Source: Mediterraneibacter hominis
GTDB taxonomy: Bacteria; Bacillota; Clostridia; Lachnospirales; Lachnospiraceae
Assembly: GCF_014287475.1 (NCBI RefSeq)
Contig: NZ_JACOPF010000006.1
Span: 1-64,000, forward strand
Length of the DNA stretch: 64,000 nucleotides
Direction of reading: 5' to 3'
Positions 25,019 to 33,806 of the stretch are shown one piece after another. The notes beneath the pieces were generated by a model that saw nothing but the letters and a program-made list of their open reading frames with translations, was not told the DNA's origin and did not search any database. The position numbers were made by a program, and so were the translations under genes. Every line of letters begins with the position of its first letter. The first letter of the stretch is position 1.

Positions 25019-25921
25019 ATGATAGCGACAGGTATTTTTACAGGATATTACCCGATGACAATAGATGAAACGATTGCACAGATTAAAAAAGATGGATTTT
25101 CATGTGTACAGTTAGATGTTTCTTTTAAAGATTGCGATGCAGTAAAAGAATATTTAACAAAAGAAAAGGCAAATCTGATTCGTGACAAGTTCCGCGACGC
25201 AAACCTTCCTATTGTGGCTGTGTCTGCATATACAAATATTATTCACCACGATGCAGAAAAGAAGAAGGCAAATCTTGATTACATAAAAATGATGATGGAA
25301 CGAGCGTTAGATCTAGGGTGTCCATATGTAGCAAGTGAGACCGGAACCAAAAATATAGAAAGTGACTGGGCCTGGGATGAAGCAAACGCGGGAGAACTTG
25401 CATATGAGGAAACAGCAGAAACGATTGCGGAGATCGTAAAGTTTGGAAAAGAAGTGGGAGCTACCTTTATCGTGGAGAACTACGTAAACAATGTAATTGG
25501 CTCTATTGAGCAGGTACAGAGACTTTTTAGCGACATCAACATGCTGAACTTAAAGCTGATTTGTGACCCGACGAATTATTTTACAGAAGCTTTAATGGAC
25601 GATATAGATGGAGAACTGAACCGGATTTTTAATGCTCTTGCAGATAAGATGGTGATTGCACATGCAAAAGATATAAAGCTGGCAACGGATACTTCTGTAA
25701 AAGTGGCGGATATTGATGCAGATGAATCGCATTGTTTCCGCGGTTCTGGCGCCGTAGAACTGCCGGCGGCTGGACTGGGATGCCTGAATTATGATTTATA
25801 TGTAAAGCTTTTAGCAAAGTTCCACCCGAACATGCCTCTTATTATTGAACATCTGGATGCAGGGGATATTGCAAGAGGAAAATCCTTTGTCGATGCAGTA
25901 TTAAAACGTCAGGGTGTATAA
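25019..25921 (+). CDS. Sugar phosphate isomerase/epimerase, AP-endonuclease-2 TIM barrel (1)
   Basis: A 300-aa TIM barrel of the xylose-isomerase-like group (IolE, IolI, tagatose 3-epimerase). The expected metal ligands are E in FIVENYVN, D in ICDPTNYF, H in IAHAKDI and E in IIEHLD. It could epimerise or dehydrate a keto sugar produced by the preceding Gfo/Idh enzyme. Last gene of the nanE operon, convergent with the GntR gene; no strong terminator was seen in the 50-bp gap. RBS AGGAGG. Confidence 0.85.
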   Translation: MIATGIFTGYYPMTIDETIAQIKKDGFSCVQLDVSFKDCDAVKEYLTKEKANLIRDKFRDANLPIVAVSAYTNIIHHDAEKKKANLDYIKMMMERALDLGCPYVASETGTKNIESDWAWDEANAGELAYEETAETIAEIVKFGKEVGATFIVENYVNNVIGSIEQVQRLFSDINMLNLKLICDPTNYFTEALMDDIDGELNRIFNALADKMVIAHAKDIKLATDTSVKVADIDADESHCFRGSGAVELPAAGLGCLNYDLYVKLLAKFHPNMPLIIEHLDAGDIARGKSFVDAVLKRQGV

Positions 25922-25971
25922 CGGATAAAGGATGTTCCCCTTGGACTGGCAGAACAAAGAATATCCTCGGA

Positions 25972-26778
25972 TTAATAATATTCCCTTTGAATGTGTTCGC
26001 CAAGGTCAGAGTTATTGTACAAATCTATATGAAAAGTGCACTTGTCTGCGCGGGTGACAGAGGAAGTATATTCAAATATAAAGCCGGATTCAAGACTAGA
26101 AATACGGTGAATCCGATAGCCAGCTACAGGCAGCGCACTTTGACATTGAAGCAAATCCGCCTCTTTTTCACTTAGAATAATTGCTTCGATATTTTCAGAG
26201 GCGTGATGCAGGTTTAATTTGTAATGGTCGGTTAAAATATGGTACAGAGAGGAGGATTCAAAATTAAATTGTTCAATGCCATTACACAGGTAATATGGAA
26301 TATAGGTTTCTTCAATCAGAAAAGGCACGTCATTGCTGCATCTTAACCGTAACAATTTGAAAACAGTGGTTTGCTTTCCGGGCATTTTCAAGATGTCCTT
26401 CACCGACGAAGGCGGAGACTGTATGACAGATGCTTTCAAAATCTGAGAGGAAGGAACCATACCAAGAGCGCGCATATCCTCAGAGAAAGAATATAGATGA
26501 TTCATATTTCTTTCTACTTTGGGAATAGTCACAAAAGTACCTTTGCCGCGGCATCTGGTTATATAGTGCTCTTTGGCAAGAAGATTCATTGCCTGCCTGA
26601 CAGTAGTCCGGCTGCAGCCTAAGATATTACACAAGGTTTCTTCTGGAGGCATCTGTTCATCAATATGCAGTTCTTCCGCCTGTATTTGTATTTTGAAAAA
26701 AGAGGCTAGCTGCATATAGAGAGGAACCGTACTGTCATAGGAAAAGTGAAATGACTCTTTGAATTTATTAATATCCAT
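25972..26778 (-). CDS. GntR-family regulator with UTRA ligand-binding domain
   Basis: A 268-aa HutC-type regulator. The winged HTH (residues ~15-75) includes PLYMQLASFFK, MPPEETLCNILGCSRTTVRQ and HYITRCRGKGTFV. The UTRA domain follows, ending in FEYTSSVTRADKCTFHIDL. It is convergent with the nanE operon and divergent from the ABC transporter operon. A palindrome lies 25 bp before its start codon, so it probably autoregulates and may co-control the transporter with the DeoR protein. Confidence 0.87.
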   Translation of the reverse strand: MDINKFKESFHFSYDSTVPLYMQLASFFKIQIQAEELHIDEQMPPEETLCNILGCSRTTVRQAMNLLAKEHYITRCRGKGTFVTIPKVERNMNHLYSFSEDMRALGMVPSSQILKASVIQSPPSSVKDILKMPGKQTTVFKLLRLRCSNDVPFLIEETYIPYYLCNGIEQFNFESSSLYHILTDHYKLNLHHASENIEAIILSEKEADLLQCQSALPVAGYRIHRISSLESGFIFEYTSSVTRADKCTFHIDLYNNSDLGEHIQREYY

Positions 26779-26802
26779 AAATACCCTCCTGATGTTGCAC
26801 TT

Positions 26803-26819
26803 ATTAGTATATTACTAAT
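26803..26819. promoter_or_regulatory. Perfect palindrome, candidate GntR operator
   Basis: ATTAGTA-TAT-TACTAAT (26803-26819) has 7-bp arms and a 3-bp spacer. It is just upstream of the GntR gene on its promoter side. The rest of the 221-bp gap is AT-rich and holds the transporter promoter. Confidence 0.5.
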
Positions 26820-26896
26820 GTAATCTTAATAATAATTAATGTCAATATAGATTAAATGTGCAATTTGACGAAAAAATAAATATTGGGATTTGATAG

Positions 26897-26949
26897 ATTG
26901 AAAAAAATGACAAAAAATGATTGACAAGTAAAAGTATTAAATGTATGAT
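26897..26949 (+). promoter_or_regulatory. ABC transporter operon promoter with phased ATGA repeats
   Basis: TTGACA (26921-26926), 17 bp, TATGAT (26944-26949). The block AAAAAATGATTGACAA is identical to that at the nanE promoter (23044-23059). Repeats ATTGA (26897), ATGAC (26907) and ATGAT (26917) keep the 10-bp period. Confidence 0.65.
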
Positions 26950-26999
26950 ACAAATACAACATATCATATTAAAAGACAAAAGTAAAGGAGGAAAGAATT

Positions 27000-28130
27000 A
27001 TGAAAAGAAAAGTTGTAAGTGTGATGTGTGCAGTTGTTATGGTTGCTTCTCTTATCGTTGGATGTGGAAGCTCTGGCGGCAAAGAAGAAACGAAGGAAAG
27101 CGGCGATGGAGCAAAAGCAGAGGTGTCGCTGGAAGGGGATATTTATAAAATTATCCCTGAGGGAGATTTAGTGGTAGGATTTTCCACAGGTTCCTCAGGT
27201 ACTTCCTGGAGAGACCAGATGATCGACGATTTTACGATTGTCGCGGAAGAATATAAAGAAGCGGGCAGAATCAAAGATTATAAGATCGTAAACAACACAA
27301 CAAACGGAGATGCGACAGAGCAGGCAAATATTATCCGTGATTTTACATCAGATCCAGAAGTGAATGTCATCATTGTAGACGCAAATGACAGTACCGCTTT
27401 AAATGAAGCAATTGCCGATGCGCAGAAGGCAGGAAAATTAGTTGTGATTGCAGATACAGGATGCGATGCTCCGGGTGCATTAAATGTTGTGCTTGATCAT
27501 ACGGCATGGATGACGAAAAACGTAGAATTTGTGACAGAGGCTCTTGGCGGAAAAGGGGATCTTATTTACATCAATGGTCTGGACGGAAATCCAGCAGATA
27601 ATGCCAGACAGGAAGGCGTAGATGCGGTACTTAAAGAAAATCCGGATATGAAGATTTTACAGAAAACATCCGGAGGATGGGATCAGACAAAAGCAAAAGA
27701 AGCATGTGCACAAATTTTAAGTACAACACAGGATGTTGACGGTGTTCTTACACAAGACGGTATGGCATATGGCTGTCTACAGGCTTTCCAGGATGCAGGA
27801 ATGCTTCCGAAAGTGATGATAGGAGATCCGGGATTATCATTCTTTACAGAATGGAAGAAGTTGATGGATGAAGGCGCAGATTTCCAGGCATGCGCACAGC
27901 CAAACCCGCCGGGAGTTGCAGCGACAGCATTGAGACTGGCTGTTAATATGGCTGAAGGAAAAGAACTGGATGAATCTAAACTGGACGGAAATACATATTC
28001 TTATATTGTAGGTTCTTTCTATACAGAAGAAAATTTTGATGAAGCATGGGAAATTCTGCAAAAAGAATCCGGTGATTACCAGCTGGATGAGTGGTTGACA
28101 GAAGAAGAAGCGCTGGAATTATTTAAATAA
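27000..28130 (+). CDS. Sugar ABC transporter substrate-binding lipoprotein (RbsB type)
   Basis: A 376-aa type-I periplasmic-binding-like protein anchored as a lipoprotein: signal peptide with lipobox IVGCGSS (Cys ~22), then an acidic linker. The mature domain belongs to the ribose/galactose/xylose group (VVGFSTGSSGTSWRDQM, VIIVDANDSTALNEAIADA, VLTQDGMAYGC). It captures a monosaccharide or cyclitol outside the membrane and delivers it to the permeases at 29726 and 30740. RBS AAAGGAGG. Confidence 0.9.
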   Translation: MKRKVVSVMCAVVMVASLIVGCGSSGGKEETKESGDGAKAEVSLEGDIYKIIPEGDLVVGFSTGSSGTSWRDQMIDDFTIVAEEYKEAGRIKDYKIVNNTTNGDATEQANIIRDFTSDPEVNVIIVDANDSTALNEAIADAQKAGKLVVIADTGCDAPGALNVVLDHTAWMTKNVEFVTEALGGKGDLIYINGLDGNPADNARQEGVDAVLKENPDMKILQKTSGGWDQTKAKEACAQILSTTQDVDGVLTQDGMAYGCLQAFQDAGMLPKVMIGDPGLSFFTEWKKLMDEGADFQACAQPNPPGVAATALRLAVNMAEGKELDESKLDGNTYSYIVGSFYTEENFDEAWEILQKESGDYQLDEWLTEEEALELFK

Positions 28131-28212
28131 GAGTAAAGGATGGGGTTCTTCTCTCACGATGACAGGAAATATATATGATCGGGAGAGAGGAACTCTTTTA
28201 GGAGGGAAACGG

Positions 28213-29745
28213 ATGGTAATATTAGAGGCTAAAAATATTGTGAAACGTTTTGGCGGTGTTACTGCGTTAAGCGACGGCAATATAGTATGCAGAGAAGGGA
28301 AAATTACTGGACTTTTGGGAACGAATGGCTCTGGTAAGAGTACGATTTCCAAAATTATCACCGGCGTATACCTTCCGGACAGCGGAACGATTACATATTA
28401 TGGACAGCAGGTTTCTTTCCGCAATCCTATAGAGGCGAAAAAGGCCGGCATCATTATGGCATTTCAGAATTTGAGCCTGATTCCGGATTTGACTGTATGG
28501 CAGAATGTTGTATTGAGCTTTGAGAAAACGAAAAAAGGATTTCTTGACAATCAGTCCGCTAAGAAAATTACAAAGGAATTGATTGATTCTTTTGTAGAAG
28601 GATTTGACATTGAGCGAAAGGTTGTGCAGCTTAATTCCAGTGAAAAACAGATTGTTGAAATTGTAAAAGCAATTTCAGAAGAGCCGAAGCTATTAATTTT
28701 GGACGAGCCTACGGCTGCGTTGGAACAGGCACAAGCACAGGCTTTGTTCAAATATATGAAAAAACTGGCGGCACAGGGAACTTCTATTATTTTTACGTCT
28801 CATCGAATGAACGAGATTATGGAAGTGTGCGACGACATTGTTGTTTTCAATAATGGCCATAATGTGGGAAGTGTTGATTTTGAGGTAGATGGAAGAAACC
28901 AAAAAGAAATCGTTAAAATGATAACAGGAGATATTCATACAGAGGATATTAGCCATACACGTACAGAGAATACAAAAGACATTCAGCTAGAAATAAAGAA
29001 TCTACAGTATGAAAATATCCTGCATGATATTCAATTTTCTGTAAAAAAAGGAGAAGTACTTGGCATAGGCGGACTGCAGGGACAAGGGCAGACGGAGCTT
29101 ATGCTCGCACTTGCAGGGAATTATAAAACCTTGCAGGCGGAAGTTCATTTGAATAAGGAAAAGATACGTTTAAATACTCCTGCCAACACGATAAGAAAAG
29201 GGATATTTTTAGTGCCAGGGGACCGTCAGACAGAAGGCTTAATGATGAAAGAATCCATCTATCACAATATGCTGATGCCTAAATTTGCATTAAAGAGACA
29301 GCCCTTTTTTATACCGGAGAAAAAATACCGGAAAGAGTGTGAAGAAATTGTTAAGTTGCTTTCTATTAAAACAGATTCAATTGATACAAAAGCGGATAAT
29401 CTGTCAGGAGGAAATCAGCAGAAAATCGTAGTCGGCAAATGGCTTCCATTTGATATAAAAGTTCTCTTACTTTCCGATCCGGCAAAAGGAGTAGACATTG
29501 GTGCAAAGCGCGATATGTATCAATTTATTTTAAAACTGGCAAGAGAAAAAGACATCAGTGTGATTTTGTATGCCAGTGACAATGATGAATTAGTAAGATA
29601 TTGTGACAATGTACTGATTATGTATGAAGGAAGCATTGTGAAGAGGCTGTCAGGTGATGCGATCAACAATGTGAACATCACAGCGGCATCCTTAAATCTT
29701 ACGAAGGAAGAGGAGGTAGAGAAAGATGAATGTAAAGAGCATTAA
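28213..29745 (+). CDS. Sugar ABC transporter ATP-binding protein (RbsA/MglA type)
   Basis: A 510-aa protein with two fused ATPase domains. In domain 1, Walker A is GTNGSGKST and Walker B LLILDEPT. In domain 2 the P-loop is degenerate (GLQGQGQTE), but its signature LSGGNQQK is intact; this asymmetry is normal for the family. ATG 28213 has AGGAGGGAAACGG; an ATG at 28159 is in frame but has no site. It energises the paired permeases that follow. Confidence 0.92.
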   Translation: MVILEAKNIVKRFGGVTALSDGNIVCREGKITGLLGTNGSGKSTISKIITGVYLPDSGTITYYGQQVSFRNPIEAKKAGIIMAFQNLSLIPDLTVWQNVVLSFEKTKKGFLDNQSAKKITKELIDSFVEGFDIERKVVQLNSSEKQIVEIVKAISEEPKLLILDEPTAALEQAQAQALFKYMKKLAAQGTSIIFTSHRMNEIMEVCDDIVVFNNGHNVGSVDFEVDGRNQKEIVKMITGDIHTEDISHTRTENTKDIQLEIKNLQYENILHDIQFSVKKGEVLGIGGLQGQGQTELMLALAGNYKTLQAEVHLNKEKIRLNTPANTIRKGIFLVPGDRQTEGLMMKESIYHNMLMPKFALKRQPFFIPEKKYRKECEEIVKLLSIKTDSIDTKADNLSGGNQQKIVVGKWLPFDIKVLLLSDPAKGVDIGAKRDMYQFILKLAREKDISVILYASDNDELVRYCDNVLIMYEGSIVKRLSGDAINNVNITAASLNLTKEEEVEKDECKEH

Positions 29746-30739
29746 AAAGCTGCTGCACAGAACAGAGACAGCAACGGTCATTCTCCTTATCCTTATGGTT
29801 GCTGTGATTGCATCATTGTCAGGCAATTTTTTTGAAGCATATACAATCCGCAGCAATATTATTTCATGGACTCCGCTGATTCTGCTGGCTATGGGACAGT
29901 CATTTGTCATCATCGGCGGCGGACTGGACTTGTCAAATGGGCCGGCAATGTCTCTTATATTGTGTACCTTGACTGCGGTCATGCATGCGGATTCCGATAT
30001 TACAGGAATTAAGGCGTTATTCATCGGGCTTTTGGTGGCTTTGGGAATCGGCGTTATCAATGGATTCGTAGTGGGATATTTGCGGGTACCGGCGCTGATT
30101 GCTACATTTGCAACCTCTTATATCTGGCTGGGAGCAGCGCTTTTGGTGATGCCGACACCAGGAGGCGAGTGTGTAAACTGGATGCGGATTTTCTATGATT
30201 TCCAGTCAGTGGAAAGTCTGCCGGAGGGGCTGAAACAGTTCGGAGCAGTGATACCAAGTGGATTGATTCTCATCATTATAGGGATTATTGTGTGGGTGGT
30301 ATTGAGTAGAAAAAAATTCGGCAGATACCTATATGCAGTAGGTTCTGATAGGGATATTGCATACCAGAGTGGGATCAATTCTGCGAAAATGCAGTTACTT
30401 ACCTATGTTATTAATGCTTTGTTTATTTATGGATGCGCGTTGTTCTATGCAGCGCAGAATCAGGCAGGCTCTGCAAGAATCGGAGATCCCCTGACATTAC
30501 AGTCTGTCGCGGCAGTTGTGGTAGGTGGAGTTGCACTAAGCGGCGGAACGGGAAAAGTATATATGGCAGCAATCGGAGCTGTGATTATGAGCCTGGTAAA
30601 CAGACTGATCTACATATTGGAATTGCCGGCAGAATATCAGGTATTAGTAAGCGGTGCTATTATCATCCTGGCAATAACAATTTCGACTATATATGAGACG
30701 ACGAATGCAAAAGCAGCAGAAAAAAGGGAGGTGAATTAA
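29726..30739 (+). CDS. Sugar ABC transporter permease 1 (RbsC type)
   Basis: A 337-aa permease of the branched-chain/ribose family with about 8-10 membrane segments. Typical blocks are GGGLDLSNGPAMSL near residue 75, the GVINGFVVGYLRVPALIATFA loop region, and AVVVGGVALSGG in the C-terminal part. The start overlaps the ATPase gene by 20 bp. Two different permease genes follow the ATPase, so the channel is a heterodimer. RBS GAGGAGG. Confidence 0.9.
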   Translation: MNVKSIKKLLHRTETATVILLILMVAVIASLSGNFFEAYTIRSNIISWTPLILLAMGQSFVIIGGGLDLSNGPAMSLILCTLTAVMHADSDITGIKALFIGLLVALGIGVINGFVVGYLRVPALIATFATSYIWLGAALLVMPTPGGECVNWMRIFYDFQSVESLPEGLKQFGAVIPSGLILIIIGIIVWVVLSRKKFGRYLYAVGSDRDIAYQSGINSAKMQLLTYVINALFIYGCALFYAAQNQAGSARIGDPLTLQSVAAVVVGGVALSGGTGKVYMAAIGAVIMSLVNRLIYILELPAEYQVLVSGAIIILAITISTIYETTNAKAAEKREVN

Positions 30740-31705
30740 GTGGTGAAAGAGAAAAGTTTTACGGTAATGACAGAAAGGTATAAGAAGACTTTGATCGCAC
30801 TGGCCTTTATTGTGCTGCTCTATGTGATCGGCGAGATAACAGTGGGCAGTTTTGTATCCGTACATGCTATTATGCAGATGATAAAGTTTGCCACTTATAT
30901 TGCACTGTTTGCCTTGTGCCAGCTCTTGGTGATCTGTGCAGGAGGAGACATTGATTTGTCCGTGGGATACACTGCAACTTTGGTTGCTGTACTGTCTGCA
31001 CATATTCTGGAGGGAAGCAATGCACAGCTATGGAAAGCGATTCTTATTGCGGTTGCAGTAGGAGGATGTATTGGCCTGATAAACGGATTTTTGGTAAGCT
31101 ATGTAAAGCTCCCTTCTCTTGTAGTGACAATGGGAATGGCAAATGTGGCCCAGGGAATTGTGAATGTATATTCTGCAAAATATGGAATAGGCGGTTCCCC
31201 CTCACCCGTTTTAAAGACGATTACGACAGGTTCCATTGGAGTAGTCCCGAATATTATCTGGCTTTTGCTTGTGTGTACAGTGATTGCAATGATCGTTTTC
31301 TATAAAACAAAGATAGGAGTGTTGTTAAAGAGTATAGGATTTAATGCACTTGCATCTTACCGCTGCGGACTAAAAGTCCAGGTGATCCGTACAATGGCGT
31401 TTGTGGCGAGTGGAATTATAGCAGGCTGTGTCGGACTTTTACTGCTAGGAAATTTAGGACAGGCGTTTAAAGATATGGCGTCTCAGTATGTTATGCCCAG
31501 TATCGCAGCAGTAGTAGTTGGTGGTGTCTCTCTAAATGGCGGCGAGGGAAACTATATAAATGTCGTGCTCGGCGCTATGGTTCTTCAGACACTTACGAAC
31601 CTTTTTGTCTCATATGGACTGGGGGATGCAGGTAAATGGCTTGGAATAGGAGCGATTCTTTTGTTGATGTTAATTTTCTATGTGCGTGAAAAAGTGAGCC
31701 GCTAA
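30740..31705 (+). CDS. Sugar ABC transporter permease 2 (RbsC type)
   Basis: A 321-aa permease paralogous to the preceding one, with GGDIDLSVGYTATLVAV near residue 75, LINGFLVSYVKLPSLVVTMG, and AVVVGGVSLNGGEGN in the same positions. The start is GTG immediately after the previous stop, with AGGGAGGTG upstream. Autoinducer-2 and rhamnose-type importers also use two non-identical permeases. Confidence 0.9.
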   Translation: MVKEKSFTVMTERYKKTLIALAFIVLLYVIGEITVGSFVSVHAIMQMIKFATYIALFALCQLLVICAGGDIDLSVGYTATLVAVLSAHILEGSNAQLWKAILIAVAVGGCIGLINGFLVSYVKLPSLVVTMGMANVAQGIVNVYSAKYGIGGSPSPVLKTITTGSIGVVPNIIWLLLVCTVIAMIVFYKTKIGVLLKSIGFNALASYRCGLKVQVIRTMAFVASGIIAGCVGLLLLGNLGQAFKDMASQYVMPSIAAVVVGGVSLNGGEGNYINVVLGAMVLQTLTNLFVSYGLGDAGKWLGIGAILLLMLIFYVREKVSR

Positions 31706-31738
31706 GAAGGCTCTAGTATAAAATATGGAGGTGTCATT

Positions 31739-32650
31739 ATGAGACTTGGATTTTTAAGCTCTATCGTACCAGAACTTACGTTTGAGCAAGTGATTGATTT
31801 TGCGGCGGAAAATGGATTTGCCAGTGTAGAACTGGCATGCTGGCCATATGGAAAAGCTGCGAGAAGATATGCAGGGGTAACGCATATTGATGTGGACAGT
31901 CTGGATGATGAAAAAGTTGCATATATTAAAAAATATACGGAGGACAGAAATGTTGCCATTAGCGGATTGGGATATTATCCGAATCCTTTGTCTTCCGATC
32001 CGGAGACAAGAAAGATAGCGATTGAGCATATCAAGGCATGCATTACCGGTGCAAAGAAACTGGGAGTTCCAGTAGTAAATACATTTATAGGAAAAAACAG
32101 GACTGCTGACAACGAAAAGAACTGGGAGGAATTTTTATCCGTATGGCCGGATATTATCGCATTTGCTGATGAACAGGGTGTGAAAATCGGAATTGAAAAT
32201 TGCCCGATGTATTTTAGAGATGAATGGCCGGCAGGAGATAATCTGGCGAGCAATCCAGCTTTTTGGAGAAAGATGTTCGCTGCAATCGAAAGTGACAATT
32301 TCGGACTGAACTACGATCCGTCTCATATGGTATTGCAGAGAATGGATTATCTGAAGCCTATTTATAATTTTAAAGATAAATTATTCCATTTCCATATTAA
32401 AGATGTGAAATTCTATCAGGAAAAATATGATGAAGTAGGACTTTTTGCACCTCCGCTGGAGTACCATGCGCCAAAGCTGCCGGGGCTGGGAGACATTGAA
32501 TGGGGCAAAGTAATTGCGGCATTGAATGATGTACAGTACAAAGGTGATGTGATTATTGAAGTAGAAGACCGAGCATATGAGGATACGCTGGAAGACCGTC
32601 TGGAGTCTATTTTGCTTTGCAAACAGTTTATGAACCAATATGTAAGATAA
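31739..32650 (+). CDS. Sugar phosphate isomerase/epimerase, AP-endonuclease-2 TIM barrel (2)
   Basis: A 303-aa TIM barrel of the IolE/IolI-like group, only distantly similar to the one at 25019. Expected metal ligands are E in GIENCPM, D/H in NYDPSHMV, H in FHIKDVKF and E in IIEVEDRAYE. Close relatives in cyclitol or keto-acid pathways act as epimerases or dehydratases. It lies between the transporter and a PfkB kinase, so it probably acts on the imported, not yet phosphorylated sugar. RBS TGGAGG. Confidence 0.85.
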   Translation: MRLGFLSSIVPELTFEQVIDFAAENGFASVELACWPYGKAARRYAGVTHIDVDSLDDEKVAYIKKYTEDRNVAISGLGYYPNPLSSDPETRKIAIEHIKACITGAKKLGVPVVNTFIGKNRTADNEKNWEEFLSVWPDIIAFADEQGVKIGIENCPMYFRDEWPAGDNLASNPAFWRKMFAAIESDNFGLNYDPSHMVLQRMDYLKPIYNFKDKLFHFHIKDVKFYQEKYDEVGLFAPPLEYHAPKLPGLGDIEWGKVIAALNDVQYKGDVIIEVEDRAYEDTLEDRLESILLCKQFMNQYVR

Positions 32651-32663
32651 AAAGGTGAATTAT

Positions 32664-33788
32664 ATGTCGGACAACAGATTATTACAAGATGTTGCAAGAA
32701 AGTTAAAAGAAAAAAATCCCGCTGTGCTCCGGATGCTGATGGGATTTGACGGCTTTGTGGATGAAGTTGTACACGTCGTGGGAAAACGCTATGACAATGA
32801 ACGGTATGAACGGCTGAATTATATGGAGGAATATGGCCAGAAAATTTGTGATGCGGCGGGACTAAGCTTTAATATAGAAATGCTGCCAGTTCAGAGGAAA
32901 CTTGGAGGAAACGGGCCGATTATGGCAAATTCCCTGGCGGCGCATGGATGTGATATTACATATATAGGCGCGTTGGGAAAAGAATATGTTCATCCAGTAT
33001 TTCACGAACTGACCCAAAAGGTCAAAGCGGTTTCTATCAGCAATCCAGGGTATACAGATGCGATTGAGTTTCTGGATGGAAAAATTATCAGTTGTAAATT
33101 AGAACCATTAAAAGACGTAAACTGGGAAAATATAAAAGAAAAAATAGGCGTAAAAGCTCTTGCAAAGCTCATGGATGAGAGCAACTTAATCGGTTTTGAA
33201 AATTGGACGTTAGTGGTAGGAACATCAGATATATGGAAACATATTATCTGTGAAGTCATTCCAGAGATGGAAACTCAGGACAGGAAAACCTTATTTGTAG
33301 ATTTAGCAGATCCTGAAAAAAGGGACAAGAAAGATATTTTAGAGGCATTGAAATATCTGGAGCAATTTGAAACTAAATTTGAAACAATTTTGGGACTGAA
33401 TGAAAAAGAAGCTTATGAAATTGCAGAACTGTTTGGAAAGGAAAAGGCACAGTTTGCGGATGTACTGGAGACGGTTACATTTTTGTGGGAGAATATACAC
33501 ATATCTGCGGTTGTAGTTCATCCTGTAAAACAGGCGTGCGTAGCAGGTAAAGAAGGACAGTTCCTTGTGGATGGTCCTTATTGTGAATCCCCGAAGCTTA
33601 CAACAGGAGCAGGGGACAATTTCAATGCGGGTTTCGTATTGGGAAGAATGTTAGGGCTTGGATATGAAGAAGCACTTATTACGGGAGTAGCGAATTCTGG
33701 ATTTTATGTAAGGAATGCAAGGAGCGCTTCCTATGAAGAACTTCAAAAGTTTATTGCTGACTGGAGCAGAATGAAAGAAGCATTGTAG
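32664..33788 (+). CDS. PfkB-family carbohydrate kinase
   Basis: A 374-aa ribokinase-superfamily protein. The N-terminal substrate segment is GFDGFVDEVVH; LGGNGPIMANSLAAHG resembles the GGxxxN motif, and the C-terminal GAGDNFNAGF supplies the catalytic Asp and anion hole. It is longer than typical IolC or ribokinase (~310-340 aa), with an insertion before the C-terminal motif. ATG 32664 has AAAGGTG 6 nt upstream; a GTG at 32655 is less likely. It phosphorylates the sugar before the Gfo/Idh and DeoC steps, or after the isomerase. Confidence 0.87.
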   Translation: MSDNRLLQDVARKLKEKNPAVLRMLMGFDGFVDEVVHVVGKRYDNERYERLNYMEEYGQKICDAAGLSFNIEMLPVQRKLGGNGPIMANSLAAHGCDITYIGALGKEYVHPVFHELTQKVKAVSISNPGYTDAIEFLDGKIISCKLEPLKDVNWENIKEKIGVKALAKLMDESNLIGFENWTLVVGTSDIWKHIICEVIPEMETQDRKTLFVDLADPEKRDKKDILEALKYLEQFETKFETILGLNEKEAYEIAELFGKEKAQFADVLETVTFLWENIHISAVVVHPVKQACVAGKEGQFLVDGPYCESPKLTTGAGDNFNAGFVLGRMLGLGYEEALITGVANSGFYVRNARSASYEELQKFIADWSRMKEAL

Positions 33789-33806
33789 AGTCAAGGAGGA
33801 AAATAT

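Noticed and set aside
25922..25971. Terminator between the isomerase and GntR genes
   Set aside because: Only weak pairing and no T-tract in the 50-bp convergent gap.
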